This document shows, in pieces, positions 1 to 8,347 of a DNA stretch of 54,808 bases; the first letter of the stretch is position 1; every line of letters begins with the position of its first letter. The notes under the pieces were generated by a model. It had not been told where the DNA came from. It worked only from the letters and a program-made list of their open reading frames with translations, and did no database searches. A program made the position numbers and the translations under genes. This DNA is from Acidimicrobiales bacterium mtb01. Lineage in GTDB: Bacteria > Actinomycetota > Acidimicrobiia > Acidimicrobiales > Ilumatobacteraceae. The stretch lies in contig NBNI01000001.1 of the NCBI GenBank assembly GCA_004379135.1, positions 1-54,808 on the forward strand, read 5' to 3'.

Positions 1-242
1 GGTGTTCCTCAGCCCCTCGGATCCGAACTCCGTGTTTCCTCCGGGGTGGTCGGACTAGTCGATCCTGGCTCGGTTGAGGGTGGGTCGGACCCGCCGATAG
101 GGTTCTTACCTGCTGGGGCTATAGCTCCTTCGAATGATCTCCGCAGGAAGAGGTCGCGGAGACGGGAGACAAGCTCAGGTCGCGCGACGTTCCATCGACG
201 CGGACGAGATTTCCATACGGTGACACGTACGCAACCCATGGA
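1..242. other. Left edge, no gene recognised
   Basis: This stretch lies downstream of the methyltransferase-like gene on the minus strand. Short open frames occur on both strands, but none has a ribosome-binding site or a recognisable domain. I see no tRNA, clear hairpin or repeat. Confidence 0.5.
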
Positions 243-932
243 TCAATTGCGGTCCTTGACTGCCCTCAAGAGAGCGCCGACGTACAGGATGTGGTTTTGC
301 TCATGCCATGGCGAGGGGTACTCCTGCCACACGCGTTCGGCGTGGAAGTTGGCGGACAGATGTCGCACGTACTGACGCTGGTGAGTCTGGGTGTAGTACC
401 AGAACGAGTTCGGATTCCAGAACGAGCAATGTGAGGGATCCTGGAAAGCTCCTCTCCCATCGGAGGAGGGCGTGTACGAAAAGAACCATCCATCCGGAGC
501 CAAGACCCGGTGAATCTCGTTCATCATTCCTACGGTGCAGAAAGGCATCTTGTGGAGACATGACGAGTCCGCACAGTGCGGAATGTGTTCGAGAAAATCT
601 GCAGCGCGAACGACGCCAATGGTCGAGGATTCGAAAGGCAGGCCGCGGCGGATGTCGCAGTTGACGTCGGCGTCCTGAAGATCGACCGAGGTGTAGCCGG
701 GGGGCGCGTTGAAGGCGCCACCGAGATCGATCATGGGCAGGCCAGCACTTTTCGCCCAGTCTTCGATACTCACGAGTCGAATTATGTCACGCCGCGCCGG
801 ACGGTGGTCTCGATCTCCGGAATCCAATCCCGTATGGTCATTCAGTGCGATCCTCGGTAGGTTCCTGACCGTGAAGATGTTGCGTCGCGCCATGGCCGCT
901 CTGTCGTTCGCCGGAATCATCGCCGCCGCCAT
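243..932 (-). CDS. SAM-dependent methyltransferase-like protein
   Basis: The product (229 aa from this start) resembles small class I methyltransferases of the Methyltransf_11 type. A motif-I-like IDLGG is followed by SVDLQDADVNCD and then by LEHIPH and MNEIHRVLAPDGWF, the usual acidic strand and 'leadership' segment that precedes a C-terminal strand. The motif-I glycine loop is short, so SAM binding is likely but not certain. Its substrate cannot be read; relatives often sit in glycan or lipid modification clusters. The start is uncertain: the first 50 residues look unlike a folded domain, there is no clear ribosome-binding site, and a GTG at 773 would give 176 aa beginning at VSIEDW. It is transcribed divergently from the dehydrogenase-like gene at 975. 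Confidence 0.6.
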   Translation of the reverse strand: MAAAMIPANDRAAMARRNIFTVRNLPRIALNDHTGLDSGDRDHRPARRDIIRLVSIEDWAKSAGLPMIDLGGAFNAPPGYTSVDLQDADVNCDIRRGLPFESSTIGVVRAADFLEHIPHCADSSCLHKMPFCTVGMMNEIHRVLAPDGWFFSYTPSSDGRGAFQDPSHCSFWNPNSFWYYTQTHQRQYVRHLSANFHAERVWQEYPSPWHEQNHILYVGALLRAVKDRN

Positions 933-974
933 CCGCGTGCGTGGTCGTGGTGGTGTCCCCCCCGAGCGCGGCGG

Positions 975-1982
975 ATGGCGCGAATTGTCGCGGCCTCGTT
1001 CGTGACACCCTGCGCCGTCGTCGGCCTCGGAGCCGTCGGCTCACGAGTCGCTCACCAACTCACGTCATCCGGATTCGATGTGGTCGTTCACGACCCGTTC
1101 GTTCTCGGAGACGTGGAAGGCGCACCGGGTGCGCAACGCGTCTTCGACGTCGACGACATCTCCGGTGATCGCGTGGCCGCCGCGGTGTTGTGCGGACCAA
1201 CGCCGCACGGAGCCATCGCGCGGGAGTTGATCGGTCGTGGAGTGAATGTCATTTCCACCACCGACGACCCCGACGACGTTCATGCGATGCTGTCTCTTGA
1301 GGACGATTGTCGACGCTTGAACCGAACCGTCGTGGTGGGGGCGGCGGCGAGCCCGGGGATGTCGGGTTTATTGGTAGCCGAGTTGGCACGTCGCGTCGAT
1401 GTCGTCGACGAGATCCATGTGGCCTTCCACGGCACGGGCGGGCCGGCATGTGCGCGTCAGCACCATCAAGCTCTCGGCGGAGACGCGCTCGGTTGGCACG
1501 ACGGCGAATGGATCGAACGACCCGGTGGCTCGGGCCGAGAGCTTCTGTGGTTCCCCGAACCCATCGGAGGCAAGGACTGCTATCGCGCCGAACTGGCCGA
1601 TCCGATCGTTCTGCAACGGGCCTTCTCCGCCGCGAAACGCATCAGCGCGCGAGTGTCGGCCACGCGCCGTGATCGCCTCACCGCCCGACTGCCCATGATG
1701 TCTCCGCCCCATGCCGAGGGCGGGCTCGGTGGTCTGCGCGTCGAGATCCGCGGGTCGAAGAACGGCCAGCGCGTCACCGAAGTGGCCGGTATCGCCGAGC
1801 GAACCGCGGTCGTCACGGCTGCTGTCGCCGCGTCGGTGGCCGATCAGGTAATCGGTCGTGGAGCGAACTCTCCGCACGGGGTGGTGGTTCTCGGCGACGG
1901 ACGTCTCGACGACGAGGCGTTGGTGACAGCAGTCATCCAACGGGGTGTCGTCGTTCAGGAGTATGTTGGATCTCGAAATTGA
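975..1982 (+). CDS. NAD(P)-binding dehydrogenase-like protein
   Basis: A 335-aa protein with an N-terminal Rossmann fold: the dinucleotide loop GLGAVGSR lies at residues 17-24 after a hydrophobic strand. The layout (short Rossmann domain, GVNVISTTDDPDDV, then a mixed C-terminal domain) resembles the saccharopine dehydrogenase / homoserine dehydrogenase NAD-binding superfamily. No catalytic residues specific to one enzyme are evident, so the substrate is unknown. ATG 975 gives a short N-terminal extension; a GTG at 1002 would start just before the Rossmann strand. It stands alone on its strand, 75 nt before a secreted-protein gene with its own strong ribosome-binding site, and is probably not co-expressed with it. 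Confidence 0.6.
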   Translation: MARIVAASFVTPCAVVGLGAVGSRVAHQLTSSGFDVVVHDPFVLGDVEGAPGAQRVFDVDDISGDRVAAAVLCGPTPHGAIARELIGRGVNVISTTDDPDDVHAMLSLEDDCRRLNRTVVVGAAASPGMSGLLVAELARRVDVVDEIHVAFHGTGGPACARQHHQALGGDALGWHDGEWIERPGGSGRELLWFPEPIGGKDCYRAELADPIVLQRAFSAAKRISARVSATRRDRLTARLPMMSPPHAEGGLGGLRVEIRGSKNGQRVTEVAGIAERTAVVTAAVAASVADQVIGRGANSPHGVVVLGDGRLDDEALVTAVIQRGVVVQEYVGSRN

Positions 1983-2057
1983 CGACCTTCTCCCGAGATC
2001 CGCGGCCCGCTGTCACGCGGATGAACTCGTCGACGTTGGAGTTCGAAGGAGGCTGTC

Positions 2058-4127
2058 GTGAACAGACTTTTCTTGTCGTCGACAACACCAGGATCTTCTG
2101 ACCGGGGCCGGAGGAGTGCCCGTAGCCGGTTCGCCGTCGCACTTCTCGCGGTCGTGGGGGTCTCGATGTTTGCCCAGGTTGGCGGTGGTCAGGGAGTCGC
2201 GCATCCCGTAGGAAGTGACTCTCGCTCGGCGGCGATGAGCAACGGATCATCATTGGTCCGTGCGGCGACGTGCAGCCGCCTGGGTGCCACACGCTCGGTT
2301 GGTCGAACCAAACAGACCTGCCGTTTGGTCGCTGGCCGTCGCGTTTGGGTCAACACCTCAACTCCCCGTCGCTCTTCTACTCCGGCCGTGACGACCCCTC
2401 AGCGACCAGTGGTCGTCGATCCCCTCGCCAATGAATTCGCCACATTCACTCGTGCGCTTCCGCGCTCGGCCGTCGACCGCCCCGACGATCGCGTGGAACG
2501 GGCGCAGGTGAAGGTGATCTATGTCGTCCCATCATTCGCATCCGATCTTCGACGTGACACGACCGGAGAAATCTCCCAGGCCGTCTTTGCGGCCAACGAA
2601 TTTTGGGCTCGACAGAACGGGGGCTTCGGACTTCGTTTCGACACGTTCCAGGGTGCACTCGATGTCGGTTACATGACCTTTCAGTCCACAAAGACCGATT
2701 GGTATCAGACCTATTTCTCGGCTCTCGAGTCCGGGGGTGCTTTCAGGAATGGAATGAGCAAGTTCCAAGCCGAACTGGCTCGCGCCGGATGGTGGATTGG
2801 ACCCACCGCAGCGAGTTTTCAAGATTCCGTGGTTCGGGATTTCAAGAGCGGTCGGCTCTACTTGCTCGTGTTCGAAGCTCCGGCCGGGGCCTACGGTCGA
2901 ACCGGCGCCGGTGCTGGCTCATGCCGGTCGATGATCGATGCGATCAACGACGGGATTCCGATCATCGGTGTCGCCACCGTCGGTGACGATCTGAGGTCTT
3001 GTCGGGCTCTCAATGACCGGGGTCGATATCCGGCCACCGCCGCCGTCAACCTTCAGCACCAGTGGGTGAACAACCAGGGTCCTTTCATCGACCACATCGC
3101 CCAATGGATGCGAGTGCTCCCAGGGTGCTCGTATGCGCAGACTCCAAAAGACGGTGAGCCGGTCAAGATTCCGGGGGTTCTCGACGAGTCGAAAGCCTGG
3201 GAGATTCGTGGTGGGTTCTTGCGAGATCTGGCAGAGCCCAATGACCCCCTGGCTGATTCATTCATGGCCGGGCGTTGGAACGACAAAGCCCCGAGGTTCG
3301 ACGTCCGCAACGATCTGTACTTCCACATCACGTCGGACAAGTTGGCGTCATTGGGTGCCTGCAACAGCGACATCTCCAGACACCCTCTTTGGGACGATCT
3401 TCCTTTGGATCGCGAATCGGGACGCACGCTCCTCAGGAGCAGCTACGACCGCCCCGATGACATCAGTGGACCTCAGATTCATGCGGTGTACGTGGTACGA
3501 AACGGCGCCACCGACATGATGTACGACACCAGCGGAGACATCGAGCGGTCACTTCGGCATGCCGATGAGTGGCTGAGACGGGAATCCGGGAAGGGTCTTC
3601 GACTCGACACCTTCAAGGGTCGAATCGATGTGACCTACTTGCCTCTTCCTCCGCAGTTCGAGTTGCAGACCGGAAAGGACTGCTCCAAGGTTCCGTGTCC
3701 GAACGATCAGGATTTCTACGCGCACCTCCGCTCGATCGGCCGAATCGATCCGGACAAGACATACATGTTCTTCTATTCCGGTGGATTGCGTGATTTCGTA
3801 CTGTGCGGGGGTGCAGGACAGGGAAAGTCGGTGCTCCTCAATCTCGAGGTGAACGGCCGCTTCTGCTCCGACGCGAAATGGACGGAGTCGACCTCGACCG
3901 CTTTGTCCTGGGGCCTCCTTGCTCTTCACGAACTCTTCCACTCCCTGGGAGCGGTCTGTCAATCGGCTCCGGAGACCGATGGCTATGGACATTCGTCGGT
4001 CGTGGAAGACATCATGCACGCGAGAGCCAAGGGCAATGTACGCCTCGATCCAAGTCGGCGGAATTACTGGGGGAATGTTCCGCCAGGCTGCGCAGATCTT
4101 TCTCAGAGTCCTCTCTTCATTCAATGA
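2058..4127 (+). CDS. Secreted tandem metalloprotease, first copy inactive
   Basis: A 689-aa exported protein starting at GTG 2058 behind GAAGGAGG. Residues 24-48 form a signal peptide. Residues 71-99 carry a small module with C72, C88 and W97 that recurs in the next gene. Two homologous domains follow, recognisable by IYVVPS...DTTGEISQ (about 155-180) and VYVVRN...DTSGDIER (about 477-500) and by LRFDTFQG versus LRLDTFKG. The second copy has a zinc-protease signature, HELFHSLG at 624-631, then H645 in GYGH and a Met-turn-like DIMH (M653). In the first copy the aligned segment reads IAQWMRVL, so the zinc ligands are lost. The family is a gluzincin/metzincin-like HExxHxxG peptidase with no assigned substrate. 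The 4-nt overlap with an ATG at 4124 hints at coupling to the next gene. Confidence 0.75.
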   Translation: MNRLFLSSTTPGSSDRGRRSARSRFAVALLAVVGVSMFAQVGGGQGVAHPVGSDSRSAAMSNGSSLVRAATCSRLGATRSVGRTKQTCRLVAGRRVWVNTSTPRRSSTPAVTTPQRPVVVDPLANEFATFTRALPRSAVDRPDDRVERAQVKVIYVVPSFASDLRRDTTGEISQAVFAANEFWARQNGGFGLRFDTFQGALDVGYMTFQSTKTDWYQTYFSALESGGAFRNGMSKFQAELARAGWWIGPTAASFQDSVVRDFKSGRLYLLVFEAPAGAYGRTGAGAGSCRSMIDAINDGIPIIGVATVGDDLRSCRALNDRGRYPATAAVNLQHQWVNNQGPFIDHIAQWMRVLPGCSYAQTPKDGEPVKIPGVLDESKAWEIRGGFLRDLAEPNDPLADSFMAGRWNDKAPRFDVRNDLYFHITSDKLASLGACNSDISRHPLWDDLPLDRESGRTLLRSSYDRPDDISGPQIHAVYVVRNGATDMMYDTSGDIERSLRHADEWLRRESGKGLRLDTFKGRIDVTYLPLPPQFELQTGKDCSKVPCPNDQDFYAHLRSIGRIDPDKTYMFFYSGGLRDFVLCGGAGQGKSVLLNLEVNGRFCSDAKWTESTSTALSWGLLALHELFHSLGAVCQSAPETDGYGHSSVVEDIMHARAKGNVRLDPSRRNYWGNVPPGCADLSQSPLFIQ

Positions 4128-4147
4128 CCAATCTTCATGAGGTGAAC

Positions 4148-4975
4148 ATGCGGTTCCGTCGTCCCTTCCTGCTCCTGACCACTTTGTTCGTGCTCACGAA
4201 CTCGGTCTCTACCGAGGCAGCACCTCGGCCCTCGTCGACCACATGTAGCCGGACGGGGGCGACACGCACGTCGAGTAATCAACGACAAGTGTGCGTCTTG
4301 GTGGCGGGCAAGCGGTATTGGGTCAACGATCCACGGTTCGTGTCGAGTCCCTCATCGACCATGAGTCCACCTTCTGCGCAACAAATTCGTCCGGGCGGGG
4401 AACTCTCCAACTCGGATCTGCGAGGTTTGAATCTCGCCGGGCGTGACCTCTCGACTGCTCGGGCGGCCCGTTCGAACCTGGAAGGCGTGAATCTCGCCGG
4501 GGCGTTCATCATGAGCCTGAACTTTGCCTCGTCCAATCTTCGTCGCGCCGATTTGTCGCAGACGAATGGGGGATGGGTCTACTTCAACGGAGCCAACCTC
4601 GAAGGAGCGACGTTGACCGGAGCCCGATTGCGGGCATCGAACTTCGATGCGTACGTCGACAATATGACGATTCGCGTCAATCTTCGCGATGCACGCCTCG
4701 ACTCCGCTGACCTTTCGTGGTCCACTTTCGAAAACGCCGATCTGACCGGTGCTTATGCTCGGAATGCGTCCTTCGTCGGCGCCAACTTTCAACAGTCGAA
4801 GGTGTTGAGGGCAGATCTGTCGAATGCGGATTTCCAAGGGGCTGACTTGAGTGGCGCGGACTTCACGGGCTCGACCCTCTCGGCGAACTGGCGCAACAGT
4901 TTCAGTGGCGCTCGATTCTCGAATACGACCTGGATCGATGGCTCGGTGTGGTCATCGATGCCGACGACCCCCTGA
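4148..4975 (+). CDS. Secreted pentapeptide-repeat protein
   Basis: A 275-aa protein with a signal peptide (residues 1-23), a Cys/Trp module (TCSRTGATR ... CVLVAGKRYWVN) matching the one in the protease upstream, and then many A(D/N)LxX repeats (for example SNLRRADLSQ, ANLEGATLTG, ADLSNADFQGADLSGADF). Such repeats fold into a right-handed quadrilateral beta-helix; extracellular members are generally of unknown function. ATG 4148 is preferred because GAGGTG lies just upstream and the signal peptide begins there; an in-frame ATG at 4124 overlaps the protease stop codon and would add 8 residues. The two genes probably form one transcript encoding two exported proteins. Confidence 0.8.
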   Translation: MRFRRPFLLLTTLFVLTNSVSTEAAPRPSSTTCSRTGATRTSSNQRQVCVLVAGKRYWVNDPRFVSSPSSTMSPPSAQQIRPGGELSNSDLRGLNLAGRDLSTARAARSNLEGVNLAGAFIMSLNFASSNLRRADLSQTNGGWVYFNGANLEGATLTGARLRASNFDAYVDNMTIRVNLRDARLDSADLSWSTFENADLTGAYARNASFVGANFQQSKVLRADLSNADFQGADLSGADFTGSTLSANWRNSFSGARFSNTTWIDGSVWSSMPTTP

Positions 4976-5040
4976 CTGATCGGTACGTCCGTCGGGCGGC
5001 ACTGCAAGCGCCATGAGTTCTTCGGTTGTACATTCGAGCC

Positions 5041-5526
5041 ATGAGCCAGACACGGCGCGACGTGCACGATGTGGCGGGCGAACGTCTCCGTGCCATCGAT
5101 CAGCGCTACTCCACCGGTCGTCGCAAACTCGTGCAGATCCTGTCGTCGGCGGTCCATCCATTGGTGACAACCGAGATCACCGCGGCGGCCAGCGACCTTC
5201 CGCAGAGTTCGGTGTACCGCAATCTGTCGGTGCTCGAAGAAGCCGGCGTGGTCGTGAAGGTTCTCACCACCGGCGAGCGGGCGGCGTTCGAATTGGCCGA
5301 GGATCTGAAGGGCCATCATCACCACCTCGTGTGCGTCGATTGCGGCAAGGTGGTCGACATCGACGTGCCCGAAGATGTCGAGCGGTTACTCAACGACGGT
5401 GTTTCACCGGCAATCGCCGAGGCCGGCTTCACCCTCATCGGGCATCGCCTCGACCTGATGGGCCGATGTGGTCAGTGCTCGCGGTCGAGCCGCGCCGCCA
5501 ACTTCTCCACGACCTCGGTCAAGTAG
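5041..5526 (+). CDS. Fur-family metal-dependent repressor
   Basis: A 161-aa Fur-family protein. The N-terminal winged helix covers roughly residues 15-85, with the recognition-helix sequence SSVYRNLSVLEEAG. The dimerisation/metal domain begins with GHHHHLVCVDCGKVVDI and ends with a second CxxC (GRCGQC), giving the paired CxxC structural zinc site typical of Fur and Zur. Sequence alone does not separate Fur, Zur and related sensors. An upstream ATG at 5026 is in frame, but ATG 5041 gives the normal family N-terminus. The 3' end overlaps the convergent DUF1003 gene by 55 nt. No obvious Fur box is seen in the 65-nt upstream gap. Confidence 0.85.
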   Translation: MSQTRRDVHDVAGERLRAIDQRYSTGRRKLVQILSSAVHPLVTTEITAAASDLPQSSVYRNLSVLEEAGVVVKVLTTGERAAFELAEDLKGHHHHLVCVDCGKVVDIDVPEDVERLLNDGVSPAIAEAGFTLIGHRLDLMGRCGQCSRSSRAANFSTTSVK

Positions 5527-5993
5527 TCGACCTTCTGCCGCAACTCGTCGAGGTCGACGAGATCCCGCACGTCTTGTGTGGTGGCCACGTCGGTGAGCGA
5601 CATGCGCACGCTTGCGATCTCGCGGGCCAGGAACTCGGTGTCGGCCTGGGTGCGCTCGGCCACCTTGCGATCGAGTTCGGTCTGGGCGCGGTCGCGCGCT
5701 TCTTGCCGATTCTGTGCAAGCAGGATCAACGGCGCGGCGTACGACGCCTGCAACGAGAGGAGCAACGTGAGGAGCACGAGACCGCGACCCCAGGGGTCGA
5801 AGCGCCACGACTCGGGAACGACGAGGTTGTAGGCGATCCAGACGGCGATGACACCCGACTGCCACACGAGGAAGCGGGCGGTACCGAGAGTGCGGGCGAT
5901 CGATTCGGAGAACTGTCCGAAGGCGTCCGGGTCGTAGTGGTACCCGAGGCGGCGGCGCTGACGCGGAACGGCGAGTCGAGCTCGATTCTTCAT
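5472..5993 (-). CDS. DUF1003 membrane protein
   Basis: A 173-aa protein with two hydrophobic segments (about residues 42-60 and 68-92, around RFDPWGRGLVLLTLLLS) followed by a charged, coiled-coil-like C-terminus rich in E, R and Q. This is the standard DUF1003 layout. The start has a strong GGAGG 4 nt upstream. In actinobacteria this family is often found next to a PRC/MgtE-N/CBS protein, and the same pairing occurs here: the neighbour at 6055-7290 is on the same strand with a 61-nt gap. I infer shared transcription and perhaps a link with divalent-cation homeostasis, but the biochemical role is unknown. Confidence 0.8.
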   Translation of the reverse strand: MKNRARLAVPRQRRRLGYHYDPDAFGQFSESIARTLGTARFLVWQSGVIAVWIAYNLVVPESWRFDPWGRGLVLLTLLLSLQASYAAPLILLAQNRQEARDRAQTELDRKVAERTQADTEFLAREIASVRMSLTDVATTQDVRDLVDLDELRQKVDYLTEVVEKLAARLDREH

Positions 5994-6054
5994 GACGCCT
6001 CCTTTCCCTCGGTGTCTTCGTGATGGGGGTGTTCGTTACATCTGTTGTCGCGCC

Positions 6055-7290
6055 TCAGCCGATGCGGCTGGGTGTTTCCTGTCGTCGCCGCTGTCGCCAG
6101 CCCGTCGGCAGTGTTCGGTCGAGAACGTCATCGACCGTGATGGCTCCGAGCAGACGACCGGCTTCGTCGCACACGCCGATCGACAGCATGTTGTACGAGG
6201 CCAGACGCTCGGCGACCTCACGGTCGCTGATGTCGGGGGTGATGGTTGGTTCGGTCTCGAGGCACTTGCCGAGTTCCATGCTGGGGGGCTCGCGCAAGAG
6301 TCGCTGAAAGTGAACCACACCGAGGTACTTCCCGGTGGGTGGTTTGTACGGGGGCCGGCACACGAACACTTGCGCCGCGATCGAGACCAGCCACTCAGGG
6401 TCGCGTACCTGGGCCAGCGCTTCGGCCACGGTGGACTTGGGCCCAAGGACGATGATCTCCGGAGTCATGAGACCGCCGGCCGTGCCCTCCTCGTAGGAGA
6501 GGAGACGACGCATCATGTCGGCGTCCTCGTCGTCCATCGCCTCGAGGATCTTGGTCCGCTGGTCTCCGGGCAACTCGGCGAGGAGGTCGGCCAGGTCGTC
6601 CACTTCCATCTCGTCGAGCACGGCGATGAGACGCTCCATGTCGAGACCCTGGATGAGACCCACCTGCTCGGCCTCAGGCAATTCTTCGAGCACATCGGCC
6701 AATCGATCGTCGTCCATGGCGTCGGCGAGTTGGCGCCGCTGGGCCAAGGGCAGCGACCGAACGACGGTGGCCACATCGGTCGGGTGCATGTCGTGGAGAC
6801 GGGCGGCTTCGGCGGCCATCTCGGTGGTCGCGGCGAAGAGGTGACCCACCTCGGTCCATTCGACGAGGCGATGACTCGGCCGACGTCGCAGCGCGGTGCG
6901 CTTGGCGAGACGAACCTGGCTGATGTCCCAGCCGCCCGAACGGGAGTCGGAACGCCAACGCAAGGCCACGTCGGTGACGGTCTCTCCGTTGATGCGCCGA
7001 TCGATGACGTCGCGACCGAGGAGTCGCTCACCCTTCTTCTGCTTGAACGGGTTGAGGTCGATGTCCCATGACCGCAGGCGAACGCCTTCGTCGCCGATCT
7101 CGGCCACTTTGCCGGCGTTCACGAAGATGCGCCGCCGTTGGCTGGTCGCGGTGAAACCCACCACGCGAGGTGACGAACCCGAGCGACCCGGAACGACCAC
7201 GATGTCGTCGACGCGACCGATGCTGGCCCCGCCGGCGTCGAGCAGCGGCAGGCGCATGATGCGGAATGCGTAGATCAGATCGCCGGCCAT
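6055..7290 (-). CDS. PRC-barrel / MgtE-N / CBS domain protein
   Basis: A 411-aa soluble protein with three parts. Residues 1-80 resemble a PRC-barrel (LPLLDAGGASIGRVDDIVV). Residues about 150-280 carry repeated helical MgtE-N motifs (DVATVVRSLP, DDRLADVLEELP, VDDLADLLAELP, and the end-motif YEEGTAGGLMT). Residues about 280-395 form a CBS pair (STVAEALAQV; LLGAITVDDVLD). In true MgtE channels these cytosolic domains sense magnesium and gate a C-terminal five-helix pore; here no pore domain is present, and the protein stops after CBS2. This is a known actinobacterial architecture. It may act as a magnesium-responsive regulator; the partner is not visible, except that the DUF1003 membrane protein follows in the same direction. 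Confidence 0.8.
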   Translation of the reverse strand: MAGDLIYAFRIMRLPLLDAGGASIGRVDDIVVVPGRSGSSPRVVGFTATSQRRRIFVNAGKVAEIGDEGVRLRSWDIDLNPFKQKKGERLLGRDVIDRRINGETVTDVALRWRSDSRSGGWDISQVRLAKRTALRRRPSHRLVEWTEVGHLFAATTEMAAEAARLHDMHPTDVATVVRSLPLAQRRQLADAMDDDRLADVLEELPEAEQVGLIQGLDMERLIAVLDEMEVDDLADLLAELPGDQRTKILEAMDDEDADMMRRLLSYEEGTAGGLMTPEIIVLGPKSTVAEALAQVRDPEWLVSIAAQVFVCRPPYKPPTGKYLGVVHFQRLLREPPSMELGKCLETEPTITPDISDREVAERLASYNMLSIGVCDEAGRLLGAITVDDVLDRTLPTGWRQRRRQETPSRIG

Positions 7291-7311
7291 GGGGGCAGGC
7301 TACCGATGGGC

Positions 7312-8334
7312 TCAGGAGGTACGGCGGACGATGTCCCGTGCGATTTCGCCGAGGCGCTCGAAGCGTTCGGGGCTGCGCGACGCGTTGTAGAGAACGATTC
7401 GAGTGGCGAGACCTTCGTACTTCTCCACGAGCGCATCGGCCAGTCCGTCCCACGTCGACTCGGTGGCGAAGGTCGCGATGTGATCGTCGGTGATCTGCTG
7501 CGCCATACCCGCGAAATCGCCCGCCTTCTGCTTCTCGCGGATGCGGGCGGTGGTGCCCTCGAAGCCGGCTTCGTCCCAGATGAATGCGTAGTTGGGCGTG
7601 CTGCCGTAGAAGCTCAGGCTCGAGCGAACCAGGTCGCGATCGGCGACTCGCTCGGCCTCAGTGTCGCCGACGATCGTCATGACCGGAACGATCACCGAGA
7701 TGTCGTCGGCCGAGCGACCGCGGGCGCCGGCCCCGGTTGCCACTCTCGGCACGACATGACGGTGCAGGTATCCGGGCTCGCCGATCGGATGAACGTGCAC
7801 ACCGTCGGCGACCCGTCCCGCCATCTCGAGCATCCACGGATTCACCGCCGCGACGTCGACCTTCGGATCGTCGACGCGGATCGGACCCGGACTCCACTGC
7901 GGTGTGATGAAGTCGAGGTCGTAGAACTCGCCGTGATGGTCGAGGCGTCCGGTGCGGAATGCATCGAAGCAGGCCTTCACCGCGGTGACGTAATCGGCAA
8001 GACGCGGTCCGGGACGATCGAAGGTCATGCCGTACCGACGAACGATGTGCGTCTTGACTTGAGTACCGAGGCCGAGCCGGAAGTTCCCACCCGTCGATTC
8101 CTGCAACTCCCACGCGGTGGCGGCCGTGACGAACGGACTGCGTGGAAAGGCGACCGCGACTCCGGTGGACAACGTCAACCCCGGTGCCGCTTGCGAGGCG
8201 ACGGCGGCGTTGAGGTACGCCGTGCGTCCGCCTTCGGTGAATAGCAGTCCGGAGAAGCCCGCGTCCCGAACCCGCCGGGCGAACGGCCCGATCTGGGCCA
8301 GTGGTAGCGGGGTGGTCATCACGTCGACGTGCAT
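7312..8334 (-). CDS. F420-type luciferase-like oxidoreductase
   Basis: A 340-aa member of the LLM (luciferase-like monooxygenase) superfamily, most like F420-dependent actinobacterial subfamilies. Typical features are RVRDAGFSGLLFTEG near the N-terminus, FPRSPFVTAATAWELQ, the glycine-rich FRLGLGTQVK at about 107-116, and a C-terminal WDGLADALVEKYEGLATRIVLY. The TIM-barrel fold binds F420 or FMN; the substrate is unknown. I chose ATG 8334 because it gives MHVDVMTTP, a normal family start, with a GAGGG ribosome-binding site 5 nt upstream; an earlier in-frame start at 8394 would overlap the upstream gene. It follows a second LLM gene with a 13-nt gap, so the two are likely one transcript. Confidence 0.8.
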   Translation of the reverse strand: MHVDVMTTPLPLAQIGPFARRVRDAGFSGLLFTEGGRTAYLNAAVASQAAPGLTLSTGVAVAFPRSPFVTAATAWELQESTGGNFRLGLGTQVKTHIVRRYGMTFDRPGPRLADYVTAVKACFDAFRTGRLDHHGEFYDLDFITPQWSPGPIRVDDPKVDVAAVNPWMLEMAGRVADGVHVHPIGEPGYLHRHVVPRVATGAGARGRSADDISVIVPVMTIVGDTEAERVADRDLVRSSLSFYGSTPNYAFIWDEAGFEGTTARIREKQKAGDFAGMAQQITDDHIATFATESTWDGLADALVEKYEGLATRIVLYNASRSPERFERLGEIARDIVRRTS

Positions 8335-8347
8335 GACGACCCTCGTG

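Noticed and set aside
4380-4930. Possible short-repeat (CRISPR-like) array.
   Set aside because: The periodicity is the 15-nt pentapeptide repeat of a protein-coding gene. No identical repeats with variable spacers were seen here or elsewhere in the window.
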